Source: Opitutus sp. GAS368 (GTDB lineage Bacteria > Verrucomicrobiota > Verrucomicrobiia > Opitutales > Opitutaceae). Taken from it: a stretch of DNA of 50,943 bases. Both the position numbers and the translations under genes were made by a program. The stretch lies in contig CAMCHO010000006.1 in NCBI GenBank assembly GCA_945874455.1, positions 1-50,943 of the forward strand, read 5' to 3'. Within the stretch, counting starts at the first letter, position 1. Each line of letters begins with the position of its first letter. Of this stretch, positions 8,507 through 16,624 are shown piece by piece. Under the pieces are notes generated by a model, which saw nothing but the letters and a program-made list of their open reading frames with translations, searched no databases and was not told where the DNA came from.

Positions 8507-8965
8507 TCACCTCACCTCGGCCACCACTTGCACCTCGACCGTCGTCCCCCGTGGCAGACCATTCACCGCCACGGCCGCCCGGGCGTGTTTCCCAGCTTCG
8601 CCAAACACCGCGAGAAACAATTCGCTCGCGCCGTTGATCACCGCCGGGCTGTCCGAGAAATTGTCCACAGCATTCACGAAGCCGTTCACCATCACGATGC
8701 GGGTGACGTTTTCGAGTGAGCCGATCGCCGCTTTAATATTGGCGAGCGTATTGAGGGCACACACTTCGGCCGCCTTCTTCGCGGTCTCGACCGTCTGCTC
8801 CCTGCCGACTTGGCCAACGTGAGTCTGCTCGCCGTTAAAAACCGCAATGGTGCCCGCGCAATAAAGCAGGTTTCCCGTTCGCACCGTGGGTACGTAGGCA
8901 CCGGCGGCGGCCGGCGGATTCGGGAGCGTGAGACCGAGCTGGGCGAGTTTGGCTTCAGGATTCAT
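8507..8965 (-). CDS. RidA/YjgF family protein
   Basis: A 152-residue member of the RidA (YjgF/YER057c/UK114) family, trimeric enzymes that hydrolyse reactive enamine/imine intermediates or act on related small molecules. The start is set at the ATG at 8965 (MNPEAKLAQLGL); the longer frame adds 15 residues not typical of the family. The order of elements is right: a short helix, GNLLYCAGTIAV, a long helix with NTLANIKAAIGSLENVTRIVMVNGFVNAVDNFSD, and the terminal strand RAAVAVNGLPRGTTVEVQVVAEV. In archetypal RidA the Arg of this last segment binds the carboxylate; here an Arg sits in NGLPRGT. The longer, more divergent form suggests a Rid subgroup other than housekeeping RidA. It lies 51 bases downstream of the binding-protein gene on the same strand. 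Confidence 0.85.
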   Translation of the reverse strand: MNPEAKLAQLGLTLPNPPAAAGAYVPTVRTGNLLYCAGTIAVFNGEQTHVGQVGREQTVETAKKAAEVCALNTLANIKAAIGSLENVTRIVMVNGFVNAVDNFSDSPAVINGASELFLAVFGEAGKHARAAVAVNGLPRGTTVEVQVVAEVR

Positions 8966-9016
8966 AAGGTCGATAGCCGCAGAGCCTCCAACATCCCTTC
9001 GACGAGGCAAAGTTTT

Positions 9017-10021
9017 TCAACGCGGCGACGCCGGCGGCAAAAACAGCGTCGTCGCGACCGCACCGATCGCCACCGGTGAATCCACGACCTTCAACTCGAG
9101 CAGGACATCCAACTGTTGGGCCAAACGCCCCAGCGAAAGTTGCCCGACATCTTCGCCGAGCTCACGGTCGCCCGTCACCAGCGCGCGCAAAATCAGCTCG
9201 CCTCGGGAAAAATCGAGGACTTCCCGCGACATCTGGGCGTTGCGCTGGAGAATGATCGCGTGCGCCGGCTCCGGGTCGAGATCGAGGTAGTCGCGCCAGC
9301 CTCGAATCGAAGCCGCGACAAATACGCGCACCACGTCCGGTGACTGCCGCACCAAGTCCCGCCGGCAAATAATTGTATGATAGACGTCGTAGCCCGACGC
9401 CGCGAGCGGCAGGGTGCGCACCCGCAAGCCCTGCTGTTGCGCGTAAAACGGTTCGTTGGTTACCAAGCATTGCTGGATCGCCGACGGATCGGCGAGAAAC
9501 GCCGCGATGCTGTAAGGATTGGGCTTCAGATCAAACGTGATACCGTATTTTTTTTGAAGATACGGAATCCACGTCATTCCAACCGATGCGATAATCGCGC
9601 GTCCGTTGAGGTCCTTGAACGTTTTCACCGGACTCTCCGCATGCACCATCAGAGCCTGCGGATCGTGCTGAAACACGGCCGCCACCATCACGAGCGGCAG
9701 ACCGCGACTCGCCACCACCATCACGTCATCGCTGCGGTTCATCCCGAAATCCACATCGCCGGTCGACACCGGCACCTTAATGCCCACCCCGGGTCCACCC
9801 GAACGAATCTCCACGTCCAAGCCGGCTTCCCGATAAAACCCCTTCGCCAGCGCTTGGTAAAACCCACCGTGCTCCGCCTGCGGAAACCAGTCGCTCTGGA
9901 AAATCACTTTCCTCAACTGCGGTAGCGAGGAGGTTCCGGTCACAGTCGGCTTCTCCCGAGCACAGCCCGCTCCGATCAAGATCACGGACAGGAGCAGACT
10001 GCGTAGAGGGACAGAAAACAT
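9017..10021 (-). CDS. NMT1/THI5-like ABC transporter substrate-binding protein
   Basis: A 334-residue exported binding protein. The N-terminus MFSVPLRSLLLSVILIGAGC is a signal peptide with a lipobox-like end, so it is probably an anchored lipoprotein (Cys20), although the residues before Cys are not ideal. The family signature is clear: SDWFPQAEHGGFYQALAKGFYREAGLDVEI near residues 44-73, then GVGIKVPVSTGDVDFGMNRSDDVMVVASRGLPL. NMT1/THI5-like proteins bind pyrimidine precursors of thiamin, or other nitrogen compounds such as alkanesulfonates and taurine. No ABC permease or ATPase gene lies beside it, so it is an orphan and its partners must be elsewhere. The divergent amidase gene starts 88 bases away. 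I saw no thiamin riboswitch in that gap. Confidence 0.85.
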   Translation of the reverse strand: MFSVPLRSLLLSVILIGAGCAREKPTVTGTSSLPQLRKVIFQSDWFPQAEHGGFYQALAKGFYREAGLDVEIRSGGPGVGIKVPVSTGDVDFGMNRSDDVMVVASRGLPLVMVAAVFQHDPQALMVHAESPVKTFKDLNGRAIIASVGMTWIPYLQKKYGITFDLKPNPYSIAAFLADPSAIQQCLVTNEPFYAQQQGLRVRTLPLAASGYDVYHTIICRRDLVRQSPDVVRVFVAASIRGWRDYLDLDPEPAHAIILQRNAQMSREVLDFSRGELILRALVTGDRELGEDVGQLSLGRLAQQLDVLLELKVVDSPVAIGAVATTLFLPPASPR

Positions 10022-10109
10022 GGTCTAAGAAGAGGAGTGTCGCAGCCCTCGCGGCGAGCCTCAACACGGTAGGGTTGCGTCATACCCGCCGCGCCGGCAT
10101 GCGTCCTCC

Positions 10110-11360
10110 ATGAATTTCGCCGAATGGCAAAGTCTCTCCCCTACCGACGCCGCGCGTGAACTGCACCGTCGCGCCGTCACTGGTCTCTCTCCCGCCCAAC
10201 AACGCGCCGCGCTCGCGAGGGTGTTACCGGAGGAAAAACTGGCAGCGTCCTTCGCCGCCGCCCGTGTCTCGACCGGCCCGCTCGCCGGCGTGCCTTACCT
10301 CGCCAAGGACTTGTTCGACGTCGCCAACCTGCCCACCTTTGCGGGCTCCACGTTCCTCCCCGAGGTGCGCCCGACGCCCACCCGTGACGGAGCTTTCGTG
10401 CGTGCCGTGGGCGCGACCGGCGCCGTGCTCACGGGAAAAACCCACGTCCACGAATTTGCCTACGGCATCACCGGCGAGAACCCCCACTACGGCGACTGTG
10501 AGCATCCCCGTTTTCCCGGCCGCACCACTGGTGGTTCCAGCAGCGGTTCTGTCGCCGCCGTCGCCGCCGGCCTCGTGCCCTTCGCGCTCGGCAGCGATAC
10601 CGGGGGTTCCGTGCGCGTGCCGGCCGCCTGGTGCGGACTCTACGGTTTTCGCCTCACCCCGCGTGATGCATGGATCAGTGACGCGTTTCCGCTTTCACCC
10701 AGTTTCGACACGGCAGGTTGGTTTACCGCCAACGCCACCGATATGCGCCTCGCGATCAGCGCGCTGACCGGCCTCCGCACGATCCAACGCAACCTGCGCG
10801 GCTGTTACGTCGACATGCCCGGCGTCGACGCCGAAGTCGCCGTCGCCTGCCGTCTCGCCGCGGAGCGGCTCGCTCCCGCCGCCGATGCTGCCACCCGCGA
10901 AGACCTCCTCCATGGCTTTGCCCCTGCCGTCGACGCGTATCACACGACGGTCGCGGTCGAAGCCTGGGAAGCGCACAAATCGTGGGCAGATCGCTACCGC
11001 GACCGCTACGACCCGGTCGTCTGGCAGCGGCTCAACCGGGTCCACGCACTGACCTCGGCCCAGCGGAGTTCCGCCCAACTCGGCCTCACGACCGTGAGCC
11101 TACTTTGGACCAAGTTTTTCCTCACCTACGATTTTCTCGTTCTCCCGGCCACGCCGTGCGCCGCTCTCACGAAGGCCGCATGCACGTTGGAAAACCGCAA
11201 CCGCGTCATCACGCTTACCGCGCCCGCCAGTCTCGGAGGATTGCCCGTGCTCACGGTGCCGGTCCCTCTGCCCTCCGGACTGACCAGTGGCCTGCAGATC
11301 ATCGTCAATCATCCTCAGAGCCCAGTCGTCAATTGGGCGCTGGAACAATTTACCGGGTAA
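10110..11360 (+). CDS. Amidase (amidase-signature family)
   Basis: A cytoplasmic amidase-signature hydrolase of 416 residues. The Ser-cisSer-Lys triad is visible: catalytic Lys66 in GVPYLAKDLFD, the cis-Ser at about 143 in TTGGSSSGS (139-147), and the nucleophile Ser167 in GSDTGGSVRVPAAWCGLYGF. The spacings (77 and 24 residues) match the family. The protein is shorter than GatA and has no gatB or gatC neighbour, so it is not expected to be the tRNA amidotransferase. The substrate, some carboxamide or urea-type compound, cannot be read from sequence. It diverges from the binding-protein gene and its last 11 bases overlap the convergent amidohydrolase gene. The context suggests nitrogen acquisition. 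Confidence 0.88.
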   Translation: MNFAEWQSLSPTDAARELHRRAVTGLSPAQQRAALARVLPEEKLAASFAAARVSTGPLAGVPYLAKDLFDVANLPTFAGSTFLPEVRPTPTRDGAFVRAVGATGAVLTGKTHVHEFAYGITGENPHYGDCEHPRFPGRTTGGSSSGSVAAVAAGLVPFALGSDTGGSVRVPAAWCGLYGFRLTPRDAWISDAFPLSPSFDTAGWFTANATDMRLAISALTGLRTIQRNLRGCYVDMPGVDAEVAVACRLAAERLAPAADAATREDLLHGFAPAVDAYHTTVAVEAWEAHKSWADRYRDRYDPVVWQRLNRVHALTSAQRSSAQLGLTTVSLLWTKFFLTYDFLVLPATPCAALTKAACTLENRNRVITLTAPASLGGLPVLTVPVPLPSGLTSGLQIIVNHPQSPVVNWALEQFTG

Positions 11361-12222
11361 AAAGACGCAGCGCATTTTCGCGCATGATCGCGTCACCGGC
11401 GCCGGCCGCCCGCGCCTCAGCGATCATCCGCGACATCTCCGGCTCAGCGCCGAGCTTCGGGTAAACGTTCAGCGGGTAATCGGACCCGAAAATCATGCGC
11501 TCGGGCGGCACCGCTGCGGCGAAACGCCCCCAAATGTCGCTGCCGTAGAGGAGCGGTGAGGCCGCCGTATCATAATATACATTATGAAGGTCGCGCGCCT
11601 CCGGGTCCATCAGTGGTAACCGGCCACCCCAATGGGCGAGCGTGAATTTTGTTTGGGGAAACGTCCGCGCTAGCCGCACAAAGTCCGTCAGGGGCGTCTC
11701 GATACGCCCAGGATAATGATCACCGCCCGGATCGGTCACATGCAGGTTCACGGGCATCTTCCAATCTGCGGCGAGCGTCAGTACCTCGGACAACACCGGA
11801 TCGTCCACGCCGTAGCCCTGAGAATGCGGAGACAACTCGCCAATCCCCACCAACCCTTCGTCCCGCGCCCGATGCAGCTCCCCCAGCGTCGGCCAATGCC
11901 CCACCCCCGGGTGAATCGTCGCGTAGGCGAGCAGGCGATCTGGGTGTTCACGCACACAGCGGCCGTAAAATCGGTTTTGCCAGACACAGGTTTCGGCCCG
12001 CTCCCAATACCAGCCCAGCAATACCGCGCGTTCGACGCCCGCACGGTCCATTTCACGCAGCAGGTCGTCGATTCGCGGGAATCCCTGCACCGCGACCCCA
12101 TCTTTGCGCCGACGAGTACACAATTTGGCCCAGTGGGGCTCGCCCTGCTTCAGCGCCCACGCGGCTGGGTCTGCATTGAGTTCGGCAGGATAGAGGTGGA
12201 CGTGGCTGTCGATGACTTTCAT
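11350..12222 (-). CDS. Amidohydrolase-2 family metal-dependent hydrolase
   Basis: A TIM-barrel amidohydrolase (COG2159-like) of 290 residues with the start at the ATG at 12222 (MKVIDSHVHLYP). The longer frame adds 17 residues that precede the usual first strand. Metal-ligand positions are visible: HxH at residues 7 and 9, His in PVNLHVTDPGG, His in FTLAHWGGRLP, and the final Asp in MIFGSDYPLNVYP. This subfamily contains decarboxylases and lactone or amide hydrolases acting on ring compounds, so the exact reaction is open. The gene converges on the amidase with an 11-base overlap and diverges from the purine permease gene with an 80-base gap. Confidence 0.87.
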   Translation of the reverse strand: MKVIDSHVHLYPAELNADPAAWALKQGEPHWAKLCTRRRKDGVAVQGFPRIDDLLREMDRAGVERAVLLGWYWERAETCVWQNRFYGRCVREHPDRLLAYATIHPGVGHWPTLGELHRARDEGLVGIGELSPHSQGYGVDDPVLSEVLTLAADWKMPVNLHVTDPGGDHYPGRIETPLTDFVRLARTFPQTKFTLAHWGGRLPLMDPEARDLHNVYYDTAASPLLYGSDIWGRFAAAVPPERMIFGSDYPLNVYPKLGAEPEMSRMIAEARAAGAGDAIMRENALRLFTR

Positions 12223-12302
12223 GGCGCGCGAATTGCTAAACTCGTTCGTTGCCCGCGGTCGCGCAATCGGCATCTCTGTCAGAGCCCGTCATTCTTTTCC
12301 CC

Positions 12303-13628
12303 ATGCTCAACCGAATCTTCAAACTAGATCAGCATCAGACCACCGTCGGACGCGAGTTGCAGGCCGGTCTCACGACGTTCACCGCGATGGCCTATATCCT
12401 CGCAGTCAACCCCCTGATCTTGAAGGACGCCGGGATGCCGCAGGCCGCCGTAGTTACCGTCACCGCCATCACGGCGGCCATTAGTACGCTGCTCATGGCT
12501 TTCATGACGAATTTCCCCCTCGCCCTCGCGCCCGGGATGGGAATCAACGCCTATTTCACGTATACCGTTTGTCTCGGCGCCGGCGTCCCGTGGCAATCCG
12601 CGCTCGGCCTCGTGTTTGCCAACGGCGTGATGTTTCTGCTGCTTTCGCTTTCAGGCCTCCGAGAGAAAATCGTCAACTCCATCCCCTACTCGCTCAAGAT
12701 CGCCATCACCTGTGGAGTCGGACTCTTCATTGCGTTCATCGGTTTAAAGAACGCGGGCATCGTCGTCGCGAGCAAAGCCACGTTTGTCACCGCGGGTGAT
12801 TTCGGCTCGCCCGCGGTCGCTCTCGCCTTCTTCGGCATCATGCTCACCGCCGTGCTCGTCGCCCGCCGCGTGCCGGGCGCCATCGTGCTCTCAATCGCTG
12901 CCGTGACGCTCGTCGGTCTCTTTGTCCCCGACGGCAAGGGCGGCCACCTCACCGCGCTGCCAACCGGAATTTTCTCCCTACCCGCTTCGCCTGAGCCGGT
13001 GATGCTCAAGCTCGATTTCAAATTTATTCTCGAAAATTTCGCGATGGCCCTGCCGATCATGCTCACGCTGCTGATCGTCGATATGTTCGACAATATCGGC
13101 ACGTTGATTGGCGTCACCAAACGCGCCGGACTCCTTCGCCCTGACGGCTCGCTGCCGAAAGCCGGCCGCGCCTTGGTCGCCGATTCGTTCGCCGCCATCC
13201 TCAGCTCGCTCTTCGGCACCTCGACCGTCGTGAGCTACATCGAATCAGCCTCGGGAGTCGAAGCCGGCGGACGCACCGGACTCACCGCGGTGACCACGGC
13301 CGTGTGCTTCCTCCTCGCGCTCTTCCTGACGCCGTTGATCTTGATTATCCCCGCTGCCGCCACCGCGCCCGCGCTCGTGATTGTCGGGGTCTTCATGTTT
13401 CAGACGGTGGCCGAGATCAAACTCGACGACTTCTCCGAGACGATGCCCGCGGTCGTCACGATTCTTTGCATACCCCTTACATTCAGCATCGCCGAGGGCC
13501 TAGGCCTCGGCGTGATCACGCTGGCCTTCCTGGCGCTTTGCACCGGCCGCGCCAAGAGCCTCCCGACATTCACCTACGTACTGGCCGCGCTGTTCTTTTG
13601 CCACCTTTTCCACCGGCTGTTCATTTGA
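12303..13628 (+). CDS. NCS2 family permease, AzgA/GhxP-like purine transporter
   Basis: An inner-membrane nucleobase:proton symporter of 441 residues with 12-14 hydrophobic segments. The start is at the ATG at 12303 (MLNRIFKLDQHQTTVGRELQAGLTTF), since this beginning matches the family; a longer frame adds 18 non-family residues. Diagnostic stretches are TAMAYILAVNPLILKDAGMP, NFPLALAPGMGINAYFTYTV, IVDMFDNIGTLIGV and GTSTVVSYIESASGVEAGGRTGLTAV, the last being the signature of the AzgA-like branch that carries adenine, guanine or hypoxanthine. An adenine deaminase gene lies 3 kb away, which supports purine uptake. It ends in an 8-base convergent overlap with the decayed gene on the other strand. 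Confidence 0.9.
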   Translation: MLNRIFKLDQHQTTVGRELQAGLTTFTAMAYILAVNPLILKDAGMPQAAVVTVTAITAAISTLLMAFMTNFPLALAPGMGINAYFTYTVCLGAGVPWQSALGLVFANGVMFLLLSLSGLREKIVNSIPYSLKIAITCGVGLFIAFIGLKNAGIVVASKATFVTAGDFGSPAVALAFFGIMLTAVLVARRVPGAIVLSIAAVTLVGLFVPDGKGGHLTALPTGIFSLPASPEPVMLKLDFKFILENFAMALPIMLTLLIVDMFDNIGTLIGVTKRAGLLRPDGSLPKAGRALVADSFAAILSSLFGTSTVVSYIESASGVEAGGRTGLTAVTTAVCFLLALFLTPLILIIPAAATAPALVIVGVFMFQTVAEIKLDDFSETMPAVVTILCIPLTFSIAEGLGLGVITLAFLALCTGRAKSLPTFTYVLAALFFCHLFHRLFI

Positions 13629-14055
13629 CGAGGATCGACTTCAGTCCGATCTCCCGAGAACCGTACCGCCCAAAAAGAGGGCTGGGCTCCGCCACCATCG
13701 CCACCAGTCGTGCCGCCAGTCGTTTCATCTTCTGCTGCGCCATCGACGCCCAGCCCACCGGCACAGGCGCGCAGAGGATTTTTTCACCGGGGTGATGCGC
13801 CGGCGCGTCGCCTATTGCTGCCGGCAGTGAGCGCGAGGGCCGATGACGCACGCATCAGGTCCCGTGAAACGAAAAACGCCAAACTCGGCACCAGAGCGAC
13901 ACGCATGAAAACGCAATCCGCTAACCCCGAGCGCACCGATTTCGTGGCCCAACGTGCCATCGATGGGAAAAGGTCGAGGTGTGCGCCAGATTTCCATGCA
14001 GGGCTGTATCGGTGAGCATCGGCCGAGCCAGCACCGCAGGTCCGAGCGCGGCGAG
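13621..14055 (-). pseudogene. Probable frameshifted gene of unknown function
   Basis: This region reads like coding sequence that has lost its frame. At 13621-13851 a frame ends with a convincing protein tail (GEKILCAPVPVGWASMAQQKMKRL to GLKSILVK) with GC-rich third positions. At 13812-13997 another frame gives RPFPIDGTLGHEIGALG onward through a plausible GVFRFTGPDACVIGP before stopping at 13812. The first frame has in-frame TAG and TGA codons further upstream. Joining the two frames near 13815-13850 gives one protein of roughly 130 residues. I do not recognise the family. A sequencing or assembly error could produce the same picture. It lies between the purine permease and the TonB receptor terminator. 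Confidence 0.45.
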
Positions 14056-14061
14056 CGGACG

Positions 14062-14090
14062 AAAAAAGGCCGCCCGTGCAGGGCGGCCTT
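14062..14090 (-). terminator. Rho-independent terminator of the second TonB receptor gene
   Basis: On the minus strand a perfect 10-bp stem, AAGGCCGCCC pairing with GGGCGGCCTT around the loop TGCAC, runs straight into further T residues (plus-strand A run 14062-14067). It lies 28 bases behind the receptor stop codon. Confidence 0.92.
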
Positions 14091-14117
14091 GAGAGGAGAT
14101 AACGGGTTGAGCGCCGG

Positions 14118-16523
14118 TCAGAAGTTATACTTGATCAAGAGACGGCCCATCGTACCCGGCAGCGGGAGGATCGAAGCATTGCCATAGACGGCATTCGGTG
14201 GGGCCCAGTTTTTCTCGTCGCTGAGGTTGCTCAGGCTGAGACGGTACTCCCACTGTTTGGTACGGTAGGCGACGCTTCCATCGATCTGGAACTGGCGCGG
14301 AATGACCAACGTGCCCGCGAAGTTATTGTTCATTTCGCCGGTCACGAGGCCGTTGGCGGACAAGCTCCAACCGTTGTCAAACGTGTAGGACACGAGGGTA
14401 TTGAACAGGTGGCGCGGCAGACCGGAAACTTGGCCATCGGTGCTCTTGGAGGCGTAAAATTGGCCGACGCCGCCATCGGACTGGAAGCCCGCAGAGGTCT
14501 TGGCGGAAATGTAAGAGTACGAGATCGTCCCGTAGAGGTGTTTCCCAGGCTGATAGTTCATCTCGGCCTCAAACCCTTCGGTCCGGAAGTTCTGAATGAT
14601 GGTGCTGCTCGTGCTCTTAAACGTGCGCTTCTGGTCGAACACGGCAAAGTTCAGGAATACCTTGTTCTGCATCAGCGCATACTTGGTGCCCACTTCAATC
14701 AGCTCACTCGGTTGGAGAAAGTTATCCTTGAAGAGTGCCGTGCCCGCAACGTTCCAACCGGTGATTCCGCCGCCATTGCCGACGGCTCCCGACGTGTTGC
14801 GGCTGTTATTGTAGGTCACGTACACGCTCGAGGCCGGGGTGGGTTTGTAGATGAGTGAAGCGTTATAGTTCGGGATCCAGACCGTGATGCTGGCCTGCGG
14901 ACGTTTCGGGAGCAACGGCTCCGTCACATCAGCATGAAAGTGGTCGAGGCGACCACCGGCCACCAGACTCAATTGATCGGAGAACTTCCACGAGCCTTGG
15001 GCAAACGGCCCGATCGTCGTGCCCTTGGAATCGTTGGTATCACCATTTTGAATGCCGTCAGTCGCATAGCGGCCGGGCCAACCGGGGACCGGCAGGCTCG
15101 TGAAGGGATTCGGGAAATTGACGGATTTATAGATATCCACGAAATTCATGTCCTTCGTGAGATCCCAAACGTTGACCGGCTCGGTGAAGTAATCGTCGTA
15201 GGCCTTGGTCCTTTGGTGACGGATATCGAGACCCGTATTGACGGTCCCGGCACCCTGGGTGAACACGATTTCAGTACGATTTTCAGCGAACCACGATGGA
15301 TCAATGATCTCGGAGTAGTAGTAGCTGCTCAGCGTATTGCGGGCGGTGTAGCTCGCGATCGAATTATTGGTGATCTTCAGCGTCGGGCTGATCGTAAAGG
15401 TCTGAATCGCCTGCGCGTTGAACTCGCGACCAGTGGAGTGATCGCCGGGCTTCAACAGACGTTGGTGGCGGCTGATCTGCACCGTGGGTCCAAAGACGAC
15501 CCGATTGCCGGCCGGGAAACCGGAGGTGACCCACTTGGAATTTTGCGGATCGGAAACCGGCGCAGCGGGGCCACCGATCGTGTTGATATTCCCGAACGAA
15601 ATCGGGACTCCCTTTGAGTCGACGAAACCCAAGGGATACTTGGCAAAATCCGGCGCCGCGTTGCTATTAACGCCAGTGAGGTAGCGGCCGTTGTCGATGA
15701 GATCCTGCGTCACCCGGTTGAAGCCCCAATTTTCCGTATAGCGATAGAATGCTGCGGTGGCATTGAAGAAAATCTCGTAACCTTGCGTGGGTCGCAACGT
15801 GAGTGCCCCGTAGATCGAGTGATTTTTATTATAGTAGTCCCACGAGTAGCCCTTGCTGTCCGTGCCGGAGTAACTGAATCGGTAGGCCGCCGTCTTCGAA
15901 ATCGGGCCACCTTGGTCGATCGTCCAGTCTTTTTGCGAGTAGGACCCAATCGTGATGCTCACCGAGCCCTTGCTGCTGTCGAAATACGGGCGCTTCGTGA
16001 CGAGGTCGACGAAACCGCCCACATACATCGACGTTCCCTGCACGGCGGTCGCGGGTCCTTTGACGATGTTGACCGACTCGACGGAATTGAAGTCGAGAGG
16101 CAGACCATTGCCGTTAGAAGTGATGCGGCCACGCACGCCGTTGATGAAAATATCGGCGGTGAGACCGCGGATCGCAGGATTCGAGGGCGCTCCGAAATTC
16201 GTGGTCGAGTAGGAACTCGACGTGAGCTTCGTGAAATCGAGTACACTCGCGATGCTGATATCACTCAGCTGCTGGCGCGAGATGATCGTCACGTTGCGCG
16301 GGACGTCGATGATGTTATCGTCCGTGCCGAACACGGAGGTGAAGGGCCGGGCGGTCGGCAGAATCTGCTGAGCGATCGGCACATCCTTTACTTCGAACTT
16401 AGTCATCGTGACGACGTCACCGGCCGGTTTGGCTGGCGCAGTCTGCGCGGTAAGCTGAGCAATCGAGGCGAGACCGGTCAAAGTCATGGCCGCGAGGACT
16501 TGGCGGGAATTAAGGGTGGTCAT
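14118..16523 (-). CDS. TonB-dependent receptor (siderophore-receptor type)
   Basis: A complete outer-membrane receptor of 801 residues. The ATG at 16523 (MTTLNSRQVLAAMTLTGL) follows AGGGGTG at a good Shine-Dalgarno distance; a GTG three codons upstream is less likely. It has a signal peptide (about 1-27), then a short segment with VVTMTKFEVKDVP in the TonB-box region. A plug domain follows (about 65-175: NIIDVPRNVTIISRQQLSD, NPAIRGLTADIFINGVRG, SVESVNIVKGPATAVQGT). The rest is a 22-strand-type barrel ending in LGRLLIKYNF-like sequence with a terminal Phe. The plug and barrel resemble FhuA/FecA-like siderophore receptors. Its position 101 bases behind the adenine deaminase gene on the same strand makes a role in purine or other nitrogen-ring uptake possible, but the ligand is unknown. 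Confidence 0.92.
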   Translation of the reverse strand: MTTLNSRQVLAAMTLTGLASIAQLTAQTAPAKPAGDVVTMTKFEVKDVPIAQQILPTARPFTSVFGTDDNIIDVPRNVTIISRQQLSDISIASVLDFTKLTSSSYSTTNFGAPSNPAIRGLTADIFINGVRGRITSNGNGLPLDFNSVESVNIVKGPATAVQGTSMYVGGFVDLVTKRPYFDSSKGSVSITIGSYSQKDWTIDQGGPISKTAAYRFSYSGTDSKGYSWDYYNKNHSIYGALTLRPTQGYEIFFNATAAFYRYTENWGFNRVTQDLIDNGRYLTGVNSNAAPDFAKYPLGFVDSKGVPISFGNINTIGGPAAPVSDPQNSKWVTSGFPAGNRVVFGPTVQISRHQRLLKPGDHSTGREFNAQAIQTFTISPTLKITNNSIASYTARNTLSSYYYSEIIDPSWFAENRTEIVFTQGAGTVNTGLDIRHQRTKAYDDYFTEPVNVWDLTKDMNFVDIYKSVNFPNPFTSLPVPGWPGRYATDGIQNGDTNDSKGTTIGPFAQGSWKFSDQLSLVAGGRLDHFHADVTEPLLPKRPQASITVWIPNYNASLIYKPTPASSVYVTYNNSRNTSGAVGNGGGITGWNVAGTALFKDNFLQPSELIEVGTKYALMQNKVFLNFAVFDQKRTFKSTSSTIIQNFRTEGFEAEMNYQPGKHLYGTISYSYISAKTSAGFQSDGGVGQFYASKSTDGQVSGLPRHLFNTLVSYTFDNGWSLSANGLVTGEMNNNFAGTLVIPRQFQIDGSVAYRTKQWEYRLSLSNLSDEKNWAPPNAVYGNASILPLPGTMGRLLIKYNF

Positions 16524-16624
16524 GGTAATCACCCCTGTGGCGTAGCAACCCGCACGCCAAAAACAAGCGCTCGGTTAGTTTATGGAAAAAACCGATCCGT
16601 TGCTGCCGGGTACACGCTCAAGGG

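Noticed and set aside
10022-10109. Thiamin riboswitch upstream of the NMT1/THI5-like gene
   Set aside because: The gap is only 88 bases and lacks the CTGAGA and ACCTGA elements of the TPP aptamer.
10110-11360. Amidase as GatA of the tRNA amidotransferase
   Set aside because: It is shorter than GatA, has no gatB or gatC beside it, and its context is catabolic.
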